From contig CM040127.1 in NCBI GenBank assembly GCA_022559845.1, forward strand, positions 30,652,708 to 30,716,707: DNA of 64,000 nucleotides. The letters are read 5' to 3'. Within the stretch, counting starts at the first letter, position 1, and each line of letters begins with the position of its first letter. Positions 36,192 to 47,764 of this stretch are shown here, in pieces. A program made the position numbers and the translations under genes. The notes under the pieces are model-generated. The model saw only the letters and a program-made list of their open reading frames with translations. It did not search any database and was not told the DNA's origin. This DNA comes from Amorphophallus konjac. Its lineage: Eukaryota; Streptophyta; Magnoliopsida; Alismatales; Araceae.

Positions 36192-39100
36192 TCATGCCTA
36201 GACGTCAGCAAACACAGGAGTAGCAAGGGCAGGAGGATTCGGGGTGGGCCCACCTGACCTTAGTTGATGCTAAGAGAAGAAATGTTAAATGTAATTATTG
36301 TGGTAAGGAGATGCATGGCGGAATTACCAGAGGAAAGTAACATTTGGCAGGGGTACGAGGAGAGGTGAGACAATGTGATCACTGTCCACGAGAGGTGCGA
36401 GAGGAGATGCGCCAGTGCCTTCTGGGCAAAAATGAGAGGATGCAACAAAGGGCTGAGGATGAGGAGGAAATTATTGAGGAGATTTCTGGCAGAAGGGTTA
36501 GGAGGGATGATGATGAGGAAGGCACTGAAGATTCTGATCCGGAGCTGACTGAAGCAAGGGAGCGTGAAGAAGCCGCTCGAAAGAAAGGAAAGGCACCCAT
36601 GGGTTCAGGAGGGACCTACTCCAGTACAGCTGCACAACGTCCTCACGTTGGTGCTGCCCCGCCCCGCAGACGCAGAGAACAGGTCCCATGGACAGTTATC
36701 TCCACAGAAGGCCCCAGGCTACACAACCTAAGATCAAAAGTGCATTGAGAGGGGTCAAAAAATCTGCAGAAGTTGCAGGGCATGCATTTAAAAGTATCTG
36801 TAAATGATTTTTTCATGCAGGTGTCCCTACACATGTTGTTGAAAGTGAATATTTTCAACCTATATTGGATGCCATAGCAGATGCTGGCCCTGGCTTGAAG
36901 GCGCCGTCACGTCGGTTGAGGCAGAGGTTGAGGAGCTCCATGACTGGGTCGAAAGCTTCAAGCATATATGGATAGAGAGAGGATGCACTATTATGTGTGA
37001 TGGTTGGACTGGTACCACGAAAAAGTCCATGATTAACTTTTTGGTCTATTACATCGAAGGTACAGTATTTGTAAAATTTGTAAATGCATCAAATTTTGAA
37101 AAAACTGCCAATTATTTGTTTCATTTGATGGACAACATGGTAGACGAAACTGGTGAAGAAAACGTCGTACAAGTTGTTATTGATAATGAAGCCAGTTATA
37201 AGGCTGCAGGGAGGAAATTGATGCATAAGCGCAGGCATTTATATTGGCTCCCATACGCAGCACATTGTCTAGATCTCATACTTGAAGACATAGGGAAGGA
37301 CAAACATGTGAAGAAGACGGTTGAAAGGACACAAAAGATTACCCAGTATATTTATGGCCATCCTAGGATATTGAACATGTTCAGAGAGCATGCAAGTGGG
37401 GGGCGAGATATCATCCGTGCAGGGCCAACCAGATTTGCTTCAAATTTCATTTCTTTGGAGTCTCTGCAAAGGTATAAAGTTGAACTCAATTATTACTTCT
37501 TTATCCTTATAGTTATGATCCGTATTTGATTCAAATTTTATTTCTTTGCACAGGTATAAGAATGAGTTGAAAGCTTTCATGTACCATAATACCCTGCGGG
37601 AATACATCGACAAGGGCAATGTTGATGCTCAGATGGATTATTTGGATGTCTGTCACATCGTGGACGACAACAAATTCTGGGGCAGAGTAACAGGATACAT
37701 GAAAGTAGTCACCCCCCTCGTGAAGGTCCTAAGATTGGTCGATGGCGATGACAAGAATGATATGGGATATCTGTATGAGGCCATGGACCGTGCAAAATTG
37801 GAGTTGCAGGAGTCCCTTCCCAAAAAATATGCAAAGTGGTGGAAGATTATTGACCATAGATGGGACAACACATTACACCACGACTTGCATGCAGCTGGTG
37901 AATGATTATTTGTATTCATACATTATTCTTTAGGTTATTTTATATATAATATTTAGTTAACTATATACAAATGCATGTTATTTTCTGAACCCTCGATTCA
38001 TGTACGATGCCAATGCACATGTTGATGTCGAGGTGCTTCAAGGCACTTTAAAAGTCATTGGTCGTTTATCGAGGACACCAGATAAGAGGCTTCATGCGGA
38101 AGTAGAGGTTGGCCTATTTGATTTCATGAATAAGAGGTATAGAATTTACTTAAGTAGTTATGCTAATCTATTATGTAATTTTTGTAGATGAACAACTATA
38201 GAATGAGAACTGGGACGTATTCTAACTCCCAATTGTTATACGCAGTGGGAAGAGTGAGCCCATGTATACTTCATCTTTGTGCTGTCTTTGCAATTACATC
38301 TTCCTTAATTGATTTTTATTTACAACTTATATTTATTTGTTTATGGTTGGTTGATGTAACAGCTGACTGGTGGATCATGGTGAACAATAGAGAATTGGGC
38401 AGTTCTGCATTGGCTTTCATTGCAATCAGGGTGTTGACTCAAACCACATCAGCAAGCCAATGTGAAAGAAATTGGAGCACGTTCAGCCTTATACACTCAA
38501 AGGTTCGCAATCGGCTAAAAGCTGATTGGTTAGAGAAATTAGTGTACTGTCACTACAATATGAGGTTGAGAATAAAGAATATGAGGTTGAGACAACAGCT
38601 GCGAGACAAACGCGTCGCCGAGGATGCCGCCGCAGAAATTGATGTAGATGCCTTATTTGATGATGATAATCCCTTACAGTCTTGGGTGGAGACACGAGAG
38701 CAGGTTGATGAGCCCGTTTTTGATGTTGATGATAGAACATGGGCAGAGGGCATACTTGATGAAGATGAGCCAAGAGATCCCGAATTCAAAAGAAAATCAA
38801 AGAGGGCCAGAGATACTCATGCGCACCAGTCTAGGGTTGTTGATGACACTGAGGAGCAGTTCGAGTTTGAGCCAGCTAGACACTCAGATACAGATAGCAG
38901 GCCAGTCACTCCTAAAATGGTCAAGCCACCGGTCTCCTTAAGAAGAAGTACATCGGTGCATGGGCAAACTGAGAGGACAAATGCTGCTGCTCGAGAGGAC
39001 CCGACAATTGAGCAGTTGAAGCAGATTTATGTGAGGCACACGCCAAGGGCAGGAGGATTCAAGTCAAGGGTGGCTAAAGAAACCGAACCAAAACAGAAAA

Positions 39101-39564
39101 AAACATCCCCGAAGGCTAAAAAGCGACTGATTTCTTGTGGTGATGATGATGATGGTGATCATCCCGGAGGTGCTGCAGGTGGTACAGGTGATGCAGGTGA
39201 TGCAGGTGATGCAGGTGGTACTACTGGATACAGTCAAGGTCAGCGAGGATATGATTCACCAGGTTACGCAGGTGGCCAACAGGAAGCAGCTATTTATGGG
39301 TCGTGGAATTATGAACTATCATTCCAGTTCCATCCATATCCGACCAGTTCCTCTTCTCTTCCTCAAGATTCTTATGTTGATACTGGATTCCAATCAAGCC
39401 AACCAAACACTCCAAGAGGGATCCAAAGAGGGATGCAGGACTTGGCTACCTCATTGTTTGGTTATAGTGAATATAGACCATACATGCAACCTGGTTATGG
39501 GTATCAACATCAAGGGCCAGACGATGAGGGAGAAGGTTCTTCTAGTAATTATTATCCATATTAG
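36192..39564 (+). pseudogene. hAT transposase gene (BED finger, DUF659, hAT dimerisation), inactivated
   Basis: The ATG at 36195 opens MPRRQQTQE and meets a TAG at codon 10. A BED zinc finger follows (NVKCNYCGKEMHGGITRGK, then TAA, then HLAGVRGEVRQCDHC). The DUF659/RNase H-like core lies at about 36993-37476 (MCDGWTGTTKKSMINFLVYY, WLPYAAHCLDLILEDIGK). A short intron (about 37477-37555) joins LQR to YKNELKAFMYHN. The next exon ends HDLHAAG at 37898. The C-terminal exon (38188-39564) carries the dimerisation motif ASQCERNWSTFS and a low-complexity tail. Both early stops are glutamine codons turned into stops (CAG to TAG, CAA to TAA). The second intron lacks the acceptor AG at the expected place (TGCAT before GTTATTTTC). 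The protein would cut and rejoin hAT ends in the nucleus; this copy cannot make it intact. Confidence 0.85.
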
Positions 39565-41923
39565 GTAAGAATCAATGAATTTTTGTAACATTTATTTTGT
39601 CTAATTTGGTTTATTGTACTACTTGTATTAATGTACAATGGAATATTAGTTTAACTTTCACATGTTCAATGTTTGAAGTTCAATGCGTAGTTGTCTACTT
39701 CAAGGTTATTGCACTAACTTATACAGTCAAATGCATGTGTAATATTTTTTGTGATTTTAAGTGATTATTTATATTTTTTACGATTTTTTTCAGATTTTTT
39801 AGATTTAATTTAATTTTTTTAACCTTTTATCTGGGTTTCGGCCGGTTTCGGCGGAAACCGAAACCGATACCGAGTCGTATCGGTTTCGGACCCGGCCGAA
39901 ACCGAGTCTGAAACCGAGTTTGCCTTCCTTGTATGAAGAAGGGAATTTTATTATATGGAGCCCTCTATATAGGAAATTCCTTGTGATACAGATTTGTGCT
40001 TCAGATTTCTAAATTATATGGAGCTCTACATGGGAAATTCCATGTGATGCAGATTTGTGCTGCAAATTTCTAAATTATATGAAGCTCTATATGGGAAATT
40101 CCCTGTGCTGCAGATTTCTAAATGCCTGTGTTGCAGATTTCCATCTGAAAATCAATAAAAATGCCTGTACTACAGATGGAAAGGGACAATAAAAAAGTAC
40201 TCAAGGAAAATCAAAGGGACAATCAAAATATACTCAAGAAAAATCAAAGGGAGAGAAAAAATGAAATGAAGATGCATTCAACAAAATTGAAGAAAAAATG
40301 AAGGCAAGTGTTAAAACTGCAGAAATACCCCAGTGGGCATAAAATTGCAGAAATATCTCCGGTGGATATAAAATTGCAAAAATACCCCCGGTGGGCACAA
40401 AGTTACAGAAATACCCCCGGTGGTCACAAAGTTACAGAAATACTCCCGATGACGAGAAAATTACAGAAATACCCCGATGATGGGAAAATTATAAAAATAC
40501 CCCTGACGGTGGAAAAATACAAAAGATCCTAAAATATCAGAAAATTACGAAAATACCACATTTGTGGGAAAGTTGTATGAAAGTTATTGTTCAGTCTAGA
40601 AACTGCACAAAGTTCACGGTTTGTCTTAAAATCACCAAAGAATGCTCTTGCTCCGGTTGGCGCCGTTTGCACGACCCAGTGGAGCGGGACCATGCCCCTT
40701 CTCCGAAGCGGTGTGCGCTCTCCTGAGTTCGGCTTATGACTAACCATATGTATCTCTTTCATGGCCGAGAGCTATCATGTCTGGAAACCTTAAAATGGTG
40801 AAATTAAAAATGAACTTTGGAACGTCAAGAGAAATGAAGACGAGGAATACCCAAGAAGTCGTATGACATGGATATTTCCGAGAAGTCATGAAATGAAGAC
40901 AAGAAATATCCAAGAAGTCAAATGACAGGGTTGTTTCTAAGAAGTCAAGACGAGGAATACCCAAGAAGTCAAAGGACGAGGTTATCCTCGTAAATCAATA
41001 AATAAAGACGAGGAATGTCGAAGAAGTCAAATGACAGGGCTATTTCCGAGAAATCAAGAAATGAAGACGGAGAACGACAAGAATGCTCAGGAAGTCAAGA
41101 TATGACGGGGCTATCTCCGAGAAATCAGGAAATGTCAAATATATGCCGAAAAGTCAGAATGACAAGAATGCCCAAGAAGTCAAGAAGTGACAGGGCTATC
41201 TCCAAGAAAGTAAGAAATTGTAAAAATATCCCAATGTTTGGGAAAATTGCAGAAATACTCTGATGGAGGAAAATTACAAATATACCCCGCCTCAGGTGGG
41301 AATGTCCTTTATGGGCACCGAGCCAACTTAAAAGTCTGACCACCATCAAAGGAGTGGTCATGACCACGAAGCAATTCTGAGGGGTCGATAATGATCATCT
41401 TGGCGATCCAACGGTCCTCGTGATGGAATTCAAATTCAATCGTCCGATCAGGGGACAAAAGTAAATACAACGACCCGATCAGGACGAAAGCAAATTCAAA
41501 GATCCAAATACATATTGAAGCAAATTCAAAAGCTCTGGTTGCGACCGGATGTAATTCTGAAGACTCAATTACATAATCGGGACCATATGTGAAGGTCTTG
41601 AAGAACCAATTGTAACTCAAGTTATATATGCTCAAGGAAATAAAGTCTTCAAAGTTCTTTGCAAGAGTATATACCCGGAATGGGCAATCAAACTCATTTA
41701 TGTCACAACTAATAGAGGCAAAAGGCGTTCTTCGACAATTAATCAAAGGTGTTCAGACTTGTATCGATGTAAATTAACACCGACTCCAGTTAGTGAGGAA
41801 AAGTCCTGTACACGAACCTTAAATCGTCTGATAAACCTAAAAAGCGCGGAATTATCAAATATGTCAAAATATCCACATATTCATCCGACGAAATCAGATG
41901 TCCAAAAATTCCGCGTGTAAACA

Positions 41924-44430
41924 CCCATCTATGGTCAATAATTTTCCACCACTTTGCATAATCTCTGGGAAGAGAATCCTGCAACTCTAATTTGGCACGG
42001 TCCATGGCCTCGTACAGATATCCCATATCATTCTTCTCATCGCCATCCACCATTCTTAGGACCTTCACGAGGGGAGTGACTACTTTCATGTATCGTGAGA
42101 CCATGCCCCAGAATTTGTTGTCTTCCACGATGTGGGAGACATCCAAATATTCCATCTGAGCATCAACATTAGACTTGTCGGTGTATTCCCGCAGGGCATT
42201 GTGGTACATAAAAACTTTCGGCACATTCTTATACCTGTGCAAAGAAATAAAATTTGAATCAAATACGGATCATAACTATAAGGATAAAGTAGCAATAATA
42301 AAGCTCAATCTTATACCTGTGCAAAAACTCCAAAGAAATGAAATTCGAAGCAAATCTAGTTGGCCCTGCACGGATGATATCTCGTCCGTCACTTGCATGC
42401 TCTCTGAACATGTTCAAGATCCTAGGATGGCCATAAATGTACTGAGTGATTTTTTGTGCCCTTTCAATTGTCTTCTTCACATTATTTTCCTTCCCAATGT
42501 CTTCAAGTATCAAATCTAGACAATGTGCAGCACATGGGAGCCAATATAAGTGACTGCGCTTCTGTATCAATTTCTTCTCTGCAACCTTATAACTAGCTTC
42601 ATTATCAGTCACTACTTGGACAACATTGTCCTCTCCAATTTGGTCTACCATCTTATCCATCAAATGAAACAAATAATTGGCAATTTTTTCATAATTTGAT
42701 GCATCTACAGATTTAACAAATATTGTACCTTCGATGCAATAGACCAAAAAGTTAATCATGGACTTCTTCGTGGTACCAGTCTAGCCATCACACATGATGG
42801 TGCATCCTCTCTCCATCCATATATGCTTGAAGCTTTCAACCCAATCATGGAGCTCTTCAACCTCTCCCTCAAGGCCACGCCCGTATATGACTCGACGTGA
42901 TGGGGCCTTCAAGCCAGGGCCAGCATATGCTATGGCATCAAGCATAGGCTGGAAATATTCACTTTCAGCTGCATGTGCAAGGACACCTGCATGAAAAAGT
43001 CATTTGCAGATACTTTTAAATGCATGTCCTGCAACTTCTGCTGATTTTTTGACCCCTCTCAATGCTTGCTTGATTTTAGGTTGTGTAGCATGGGGCCTTC
43101 TGTGCAGATAGATGTCCATGGGGCATGCTCTCTACGAGGAAGCACCAGTGCCAGGACGTCGTGCAGCTGTACTGGAGTAGGTCCCTGAACCCATGGGTGC
43201 CTTTCCTTTCCTTCGACCAGCTTATTCACGCTCCCTTGCTTCAGTCAGCTCTGGATCTGAATCCTCAGTGTCTTCCTCATCATCATCCCTCCTAACCCTT
43301 CTGCCTGAAATCTCCTCAGCAATTTCAGCCTCATCTTCAGCCCTTTGTTGCATCCTCTCCTTTTTGCCCAGAAGGCACTGGCGCATTTGTTCTCGGACCT
43401 CTCGGGGACATCTGTCACATTGTTTCACCTCTCCTCTTACCCCTGCCAAATGTTGTTTTCCTCTAATAATTCCGCCATGTAGCTCCTTATCACAATAATT
43501 GCATTTCACTTTTCTTCTCCCAGCATCAACTAAGGAGAGGTGGGCCCACCCCGGATCCTCCTGCCCTTGCTGCTCCCGACTTTGTTCACGTCTAGGTATG
43601 ATGCTGCATTAAGACAGTCAAACACAAAAAGTTATAAGTACAATTAAAAAATTAGGGCTTAATTATCAATTAACCCTTAATCACCCTTCATAAAAATTAA
43701 TTACCAGCATGCTCCAAGCCCAAATTCTTCAATGAAACTCAATTGAGCTTCAATTGAGCCTAAGTAAACCGAATTAGACAAAAACTCCAATTTTAATGAA
43801 CTAATTAAGCCTTAATTGTCAATTAACCCTTAATCACCCTTCAAAAAATTTAATTACCAGCATGATCCCACCCCAAATTATTCAATGAAGCTCAATTGAG
43901 CTTCAATTGAGCCTAAGTAAATCGAATTAGACAAAAGCCCCAATTTTAATGAACTAATTAAGCCTTAATTGTCAATTAACCCTTAATCACCCTTCAAAAA
44001 AATTAATTACCAGCATGATCCCACCCCAAATTCTTCAATGAAGGTTAATTGAGCTTCAATTGAGCCTAAGCAAACCGAATTAGACAAAAGTCCCAATTTT
44101 TATGAACTAATTAGGGTTTCATTATCAATTAACCTAATTTTAAAGGCTGAAAAATTAACCTACAACAAAAAAAGTTTCAACCTCACCCAGCACAGCAGCA
44201 GCCCAGCACAGCCTATACAGCACACAGCAGCAGCAGCTCCTTCTTCGCAGCACACAGCCGCACAACAGCAGGCCAGCTGCGGCCGGCCACAGGTCACCAG
44301 CAGGAGCACGCAGCAGGGCAACAACAGCAGGGCTGGCAGCAGCACGCAGCAAGGTCGGAGCAGCAATAGCAGCAGGGCAGGGTTGGCTGGCAGGCAGCAG
44401 CAGCAGGGCAAGGGCAAGGGCGGAGCAGTA
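41924..44430 (-). mobile_element. hAT transposon (minus), central and 5' part with transposase N terminus
   Basis: It continues the element from 33880 after the solo LTR. Minus-strand coding is the BED finger (VKCNYCDKELHGGIIRGK, 43509-43222), the DUF659 core (42759-42300) and YKNVPKVFMYHNALREYTDK (42242-41924). The frame runs through PRREQSREQQGQED but its start codon is ATA, not ATG. A further stop interrupts the region near 42783. Three to four subterminal repeats (43640-44140) and a CAG-rich stretch (44170-44425) follow. It is cut at 44430 by the Copia element and ends at 56292-56591. Confidence 0.8.
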
Positions 44431-44511
44431 TGTTGTGCCCCTTAGGCACAAGCATGTGCTATGTTGATTTGATGATAGCAATGCTGTTTTGTTTTGATGA
44501 TTGCAACACAG

Positions 44512-45495
44512 TTCTATAGGTTTGCATTGTTTTGTTTCGATGTTCGAACTATTGCTGGGGAGACTAGTAAATTTCCCGTTTCTATAGGTTTGCATCAAGG
44601 TTCTGCACTAAGTCCGTATCTCTTTGCCTTAGTTATGGATGAAGTAACTAAACAATTGCATGAGGATATCCCTTGGTGTATGCTATTTGTAGACGATATT
44701 GTTTTAATTGATGAGAGTATTGATGCTCTAAATGCTAAGTTAGAGCGTTGGAGACTTACCTTGGAGTCTAAAGGTTTTAAAATTAGTAGGAGTAAGTCAG
44801 AGTTTATGCACTGTAATTTTAGTAATGGGAGAGTGGTTCAGGAAGACATGGTTCTAATTGATGGACATAACATTCCGAAGAGTAGTAGCTTTCGATATTT
44901 AGGGTCTATCATACAAGAGAATGGGGAGATTTATGATGACGTTACGCATAGGATTAAGGCAGGCTGGTTAAGATGGAGAAGTGCATCAGGTGTCCTTTGT
45001 GATCGTCGTATGCCTGTGAAACTCAAAGGGAGGTTTTATAGAACGGCTGTGAGACCTACTTTGTTATATGGTACCGAGTGTTCGGCAGTACGAAAGGAAC
45101 ACATCCACAAAATGTGTGTAACAGAGATGAGGATGTTGAGATGGATGTGTGGCAAGACTAAGAAAAATAAGATTAGGAATGAGCGCATCCGTAAGGACTT
45201 AGGGATAGCTCCAATTGATAGTAAAATGAGAGAAAATAGACTCAGGTGGTTTGGACATGTGTTCCGTCGCCCTAACTCAGCGCCGGTTAAAAGATGTGAC
45301 CAAATCTTAGTGGATGCTAGTAAAAGAGCTCGAGGAAGACCTAAAATGAGATGGTGCGACGTTATTAGGAAGGACATTAGTTCCTTGAGTTTAAATATGA
45401 ATATTGCACTTGATAGAAATCTTTGGCGGAACAGGATTCATGTAGCCGACCCCAATTAATTGGGATAAGGCTCTGATGATGATGATGATGATGAT
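44512..45495 (+). mobile_element. 5'-truncated RTE LINE in the Copia 5' LTR
   Basis: The duplication GATGATTGCAACACAG flanks it (44496-44511 and 45496-45511), and the 3' LTR shows the single unoccupied copy. It ends in the RTE-typical GACCCCAATTAATTGGGAT and (GAT)n. One uninterrupted frame to 45459 covers reverse transcriptase from GETSKFPVSIGLHQGSALSP through the C-terminal RLRWFGHVFRRPNSAP. The active-site box reads FVDD rather than the usual FADD. It is closely related to the LINE at 25279 but better preserved. The first 50 bp are rearranged. Confidence 0.9.
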
Positions 45496-45639
45496 GATGA
45501 TTGCAACACAGTGAGTGCTTTATGAGATTGTGTTTTGATGATAGCAACATAACTTGTTTTGTGGAGAATGCACGTGTATGACTAATATAGTGCTTGATTT
45601 CTGCTACGTGCGTTGCTTTTCTATCTGCATGTAGTTTGA

Positions 45640-46800
45640 TGACTAGCAAGTCTATACCCTGCAGGGTAAAGCATTTCATTAGTCTATACACCCTTCATGC
45701 ATGTGCATAGTCTATACATTGTGCATTTCGTTGACAAGTTTGCACATTCATGAAGTCTGCACACTGGCCTGTTCATGTATCACAAGTGTGCACATTGCAT
45801 CACTATTCTGCAAGTCTACACACTGAACACACACTCAAAGTCTCAAGGTCTATACATCGCTGTTGGGCATCAATGTCTGCACATTAGCATCAGGTACATC
45901 GCTGTTGGACATCAAAGTCTGCACATTAGCATCATGTACATCGCTGTTGGGCATCAAAGTCTGCACATGAGCATCAGGTACATCGCTGTTGGGCATCAAA
46001 GTCTGCACATGAGCATCAGGCAGCAAGTGTGTACAACGCCCTGTGTAGGCACGACAAGTCCATACACTGGTTGCACATTGCACAACATGCGAAGTCACCA
46101 AGTGTGTACATTGCATAGCATGCAGGCGTCAAAGTCCATACATCCACAGTGCATTGGCCAAGTCTATACATTGTCCGTCTCACTTAGAGTCTAAGGCGAA
46201 GTCTGTACATTGAGCGTCTCATGAGCGTCTCATGCCAAGTCTGTACATCACTGTAGCTGCATCGTCTTGGTCATCGTCTCACTCGAGTAAGTCTGTACAT
46301 TGGCCTTGCATCGGCAAGTCTGTACATTGGCTTCATATGCTCCTAAGTCTATACATTGGCCCTGTAGCTTGTCTAACCAAAGTCTATACATCGGACTGGT
46401 ATGCATAGGCGAAGTCTTCACATTGAAGCATGCATTGTCTTCAAGTATGTACAGCGTCCAGTGTCTTACTGTTAAAGTCTGTACATTGCTCACCGTCTCA
46501 CTGAGCGTCTCAAGTGGACACCAAGTGTGTACACTGCCATCTTGCAGTACAGCATATGCTCTCCAGTGACTGCTAATGCTTCCCTAACTTTGAGGATGCT
46601 CCCCTGGAGCAGCGATTGCTTCCCAGAGACAGCATGTGCTCCACATGCTCCCCTGTCGCTGGTGATGCTGTCCAGAGGCCATAGATGCTCTCCTGAGACT
46701 TCATATGCTCCCGTGCGAGAACGCACTTTACATTACAAGTCTGTACAATGCATGCGCTTTCACAAGTCTATACAATGCATTTCATTTTACAAAGTGTCGA
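45640..46800 (+). repeat. Dense AAGTCTRTACATTG-like motifs in the Copia U3
   Basis: More than 20 direct copies of a core AAGTSTRYACAYTG are spaced about 25-60 bp apart (for example AAGTCTGTACATTG, AAGTCTATACATTG, AAGTGTGTACATTG). The same set occurs in the 3' LTR at about 53970-55080. Function unknown. Confidence 0.8.
45855..46022 (+). repeat. 42-bp tandem repeat, four copies
   Basis: Each unit runs CATCGCTGTTGGGCATCAA then GTCTGCACATKAGCATCAGG and TA. The 3' LTR holds three copies at 54183-54308. Confidence 0.85.
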
Positions 46801-46941
46801 CACCAAGTTGATAATCCGATACTCTGTCTGACATGTGTCTGGCACGTGATCCAAGGAGCTAAGATGCTAACACGTGGCAGAGTCGATTGGGCGGGAAATG
46901 TGGAGGCCACACGCGCCCAGTGCTGCCCCTGCTCGAGCTGC

Positions 46942-46949
46942 TATAAAGG
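46942..46949 (+). promoter_or_regulatory. TATA box of the Copia 5' LTR
   Basis: TATAAAGG in GAGCTGCTATAAAGGGTAG. Transcription should start about 30 bp downstream, placing the GAA tract and hairpin array in the RNA. The 3' LTR counterpart is at 55228-55235. Confidence 0.65.
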
Positions 46950-47029
46950 GTAGTCTCCGTTGTCTGAAAGAGGTTGATCGAAGCAGAAGCAGCAATAGCA
47001 GAAGAGCAGAGTGCAGAGAGGTCTTCGAT

Positions 47030-47115
47030 CCATAAAAGAAAGAGAAGAGAAGAAGAAGAAGAGAAAGAAGAGAAGAGAAGAAGAAGAAGAGAAAGAAGAG
47101 AAAGAAGAGAAATAG
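47030..47115 (+). repeat. GAA/GAAA simple repeat in the Copia leader
   Basis: A purine tract of AGAAGAAGAAGAGAAAGAAG type. The 3' LTR counterpart (55320-55390) is about nine bases shorter. Confidence 0.8.
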
Positions 47116-47291
47116 AGAGCTCGAGCTGAGAGAGAGAGAGAGATTGGGTTGTCTGGCTTTTGGATCAAATCCAAGTCAGAAGTGCTCTTCGAGAGCTATA
47201 TTTCGTGCTTCATTGTTCAGCTTTTAGTTGCTGTGTTTCCATCTTTTCTTGTTTCCATTTTATCCTTTCTTCAAGCTGTTTGTCAGCGGAA

Positions 47292-47541
47292 CAAGCTGTG
47301 TTGCTCAGCGGGCAGTGGAGGATTCCACTGGACGGCCAAGCTGTATTGCCCAGCGGTTTGCAGAGGTGCTGCCTCTGGACGGGTAAGCTGTAATCCCCAG
47401 CGGTTTGCGAGGAGGATTCCTCGGACAGCAAGCTGTGTTGCTCAGCGGGGCGAGGAGGATTCCTCGGACGGCAAGCTGTGTTGCCCAGCTGATGTATGGC
47501 AAGCTGTGATGCCCAGCTGTTCAAGCTGTGAGTCAGCAGGA
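47292..47541 (+). repeat. Seven-unit hairpin array in the Copia R/U5 (5' LTR)
   Basis: Seven units start AAGCTGT. Each contains GCTG and CAGC separated by seven bases (five in the last). The first four also contain a second inverted repeat with changing arms: CAGTGGA/TCCACTG (47313-47330), CAGAGG/CCTCTG (47361-47377), CGAGGA/TCCTCG (47408-47423) and the same again (47451-47466). Loops are GGAT or TGCTG. It lies downstream of TATA, so it would be in the leader RNA. A 149-codon frame runs over it (47149-47598). Confidence 0.75.
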
Positions 47542-47764
47542 AGCCACACTCGGGTTGAGTGTGGGGTGGATGTAGGTCTGCTGGACCGAACCACCTAAAA
47601 ACCCCTTGTGCAGTGGTTTGATGTTTCTATCTGTTTGCTTCCGCTAGATGATTACATAGGGGCGCTCCATGTGTTTGATCATAGGTTCAGTAGATGAATG
47701 TCTAATTTGTCTTGTTAGTATTCCAGTTATCAAGTGAGCGAAATCTTAGTTGATTGCACACTGA

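Larger units (their letters stand above)
34661..39931 (+). mobile_element. hAT transposon, plus strand, full length
   Basis: A perfect 8-bp duplication TATGAAGA flanks it (34653-34660 and 39932-39939). The ends CATTGTTGGCAGTTTTGG and CAAGGAAGGCAAACTCGG (read inward) are imperfect TIRs, followed by TTTCGGCCGAAACC subterminal palindromes. Length is 5,271 bp. It contains a CTG-rich stretch (34960-35110), six tandem repeats (35290-36120) and a decayed transposase gene (36192-39564). It is homologous to the split minus-strand hAT. Confidence 0.9.
33881..41923 (+). mobile_element. Tat-type solo LTR, itself holding a hAT element
   Basis: It begins TGTTGACCCC and ends GTGTAAACA, flanked by CCCAT (33876-33880 and 41924-41928). 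Removing the nested hAT (34661-39931) and one TSD copy leaves about 2.76 kb. It has a GGAGG/CCTCC array at 34130-34290 and TATAAAAG at 34436-34443. The right part has repeated lines on the pattern TTACAGAAATACCCC (40310-40510) and GAAGTCAAATGACAGGGC (40850-41200). No internal domain exists. Confidence 0.85.

Noticed and set aside
31713..44430. Two independent partial hAT copies
   Set aside because: Their break points are the same base in the transposase and each abuts CCCAT, so they are one element split by the solo LTR.
45850..46116. Repetitive minus-strand frame (HVQTLMPNSDVPDA units)
   Set aside because: It is the 42-bp tandem repeat read in a frame without stops (42 is divisible by three), not a gene.
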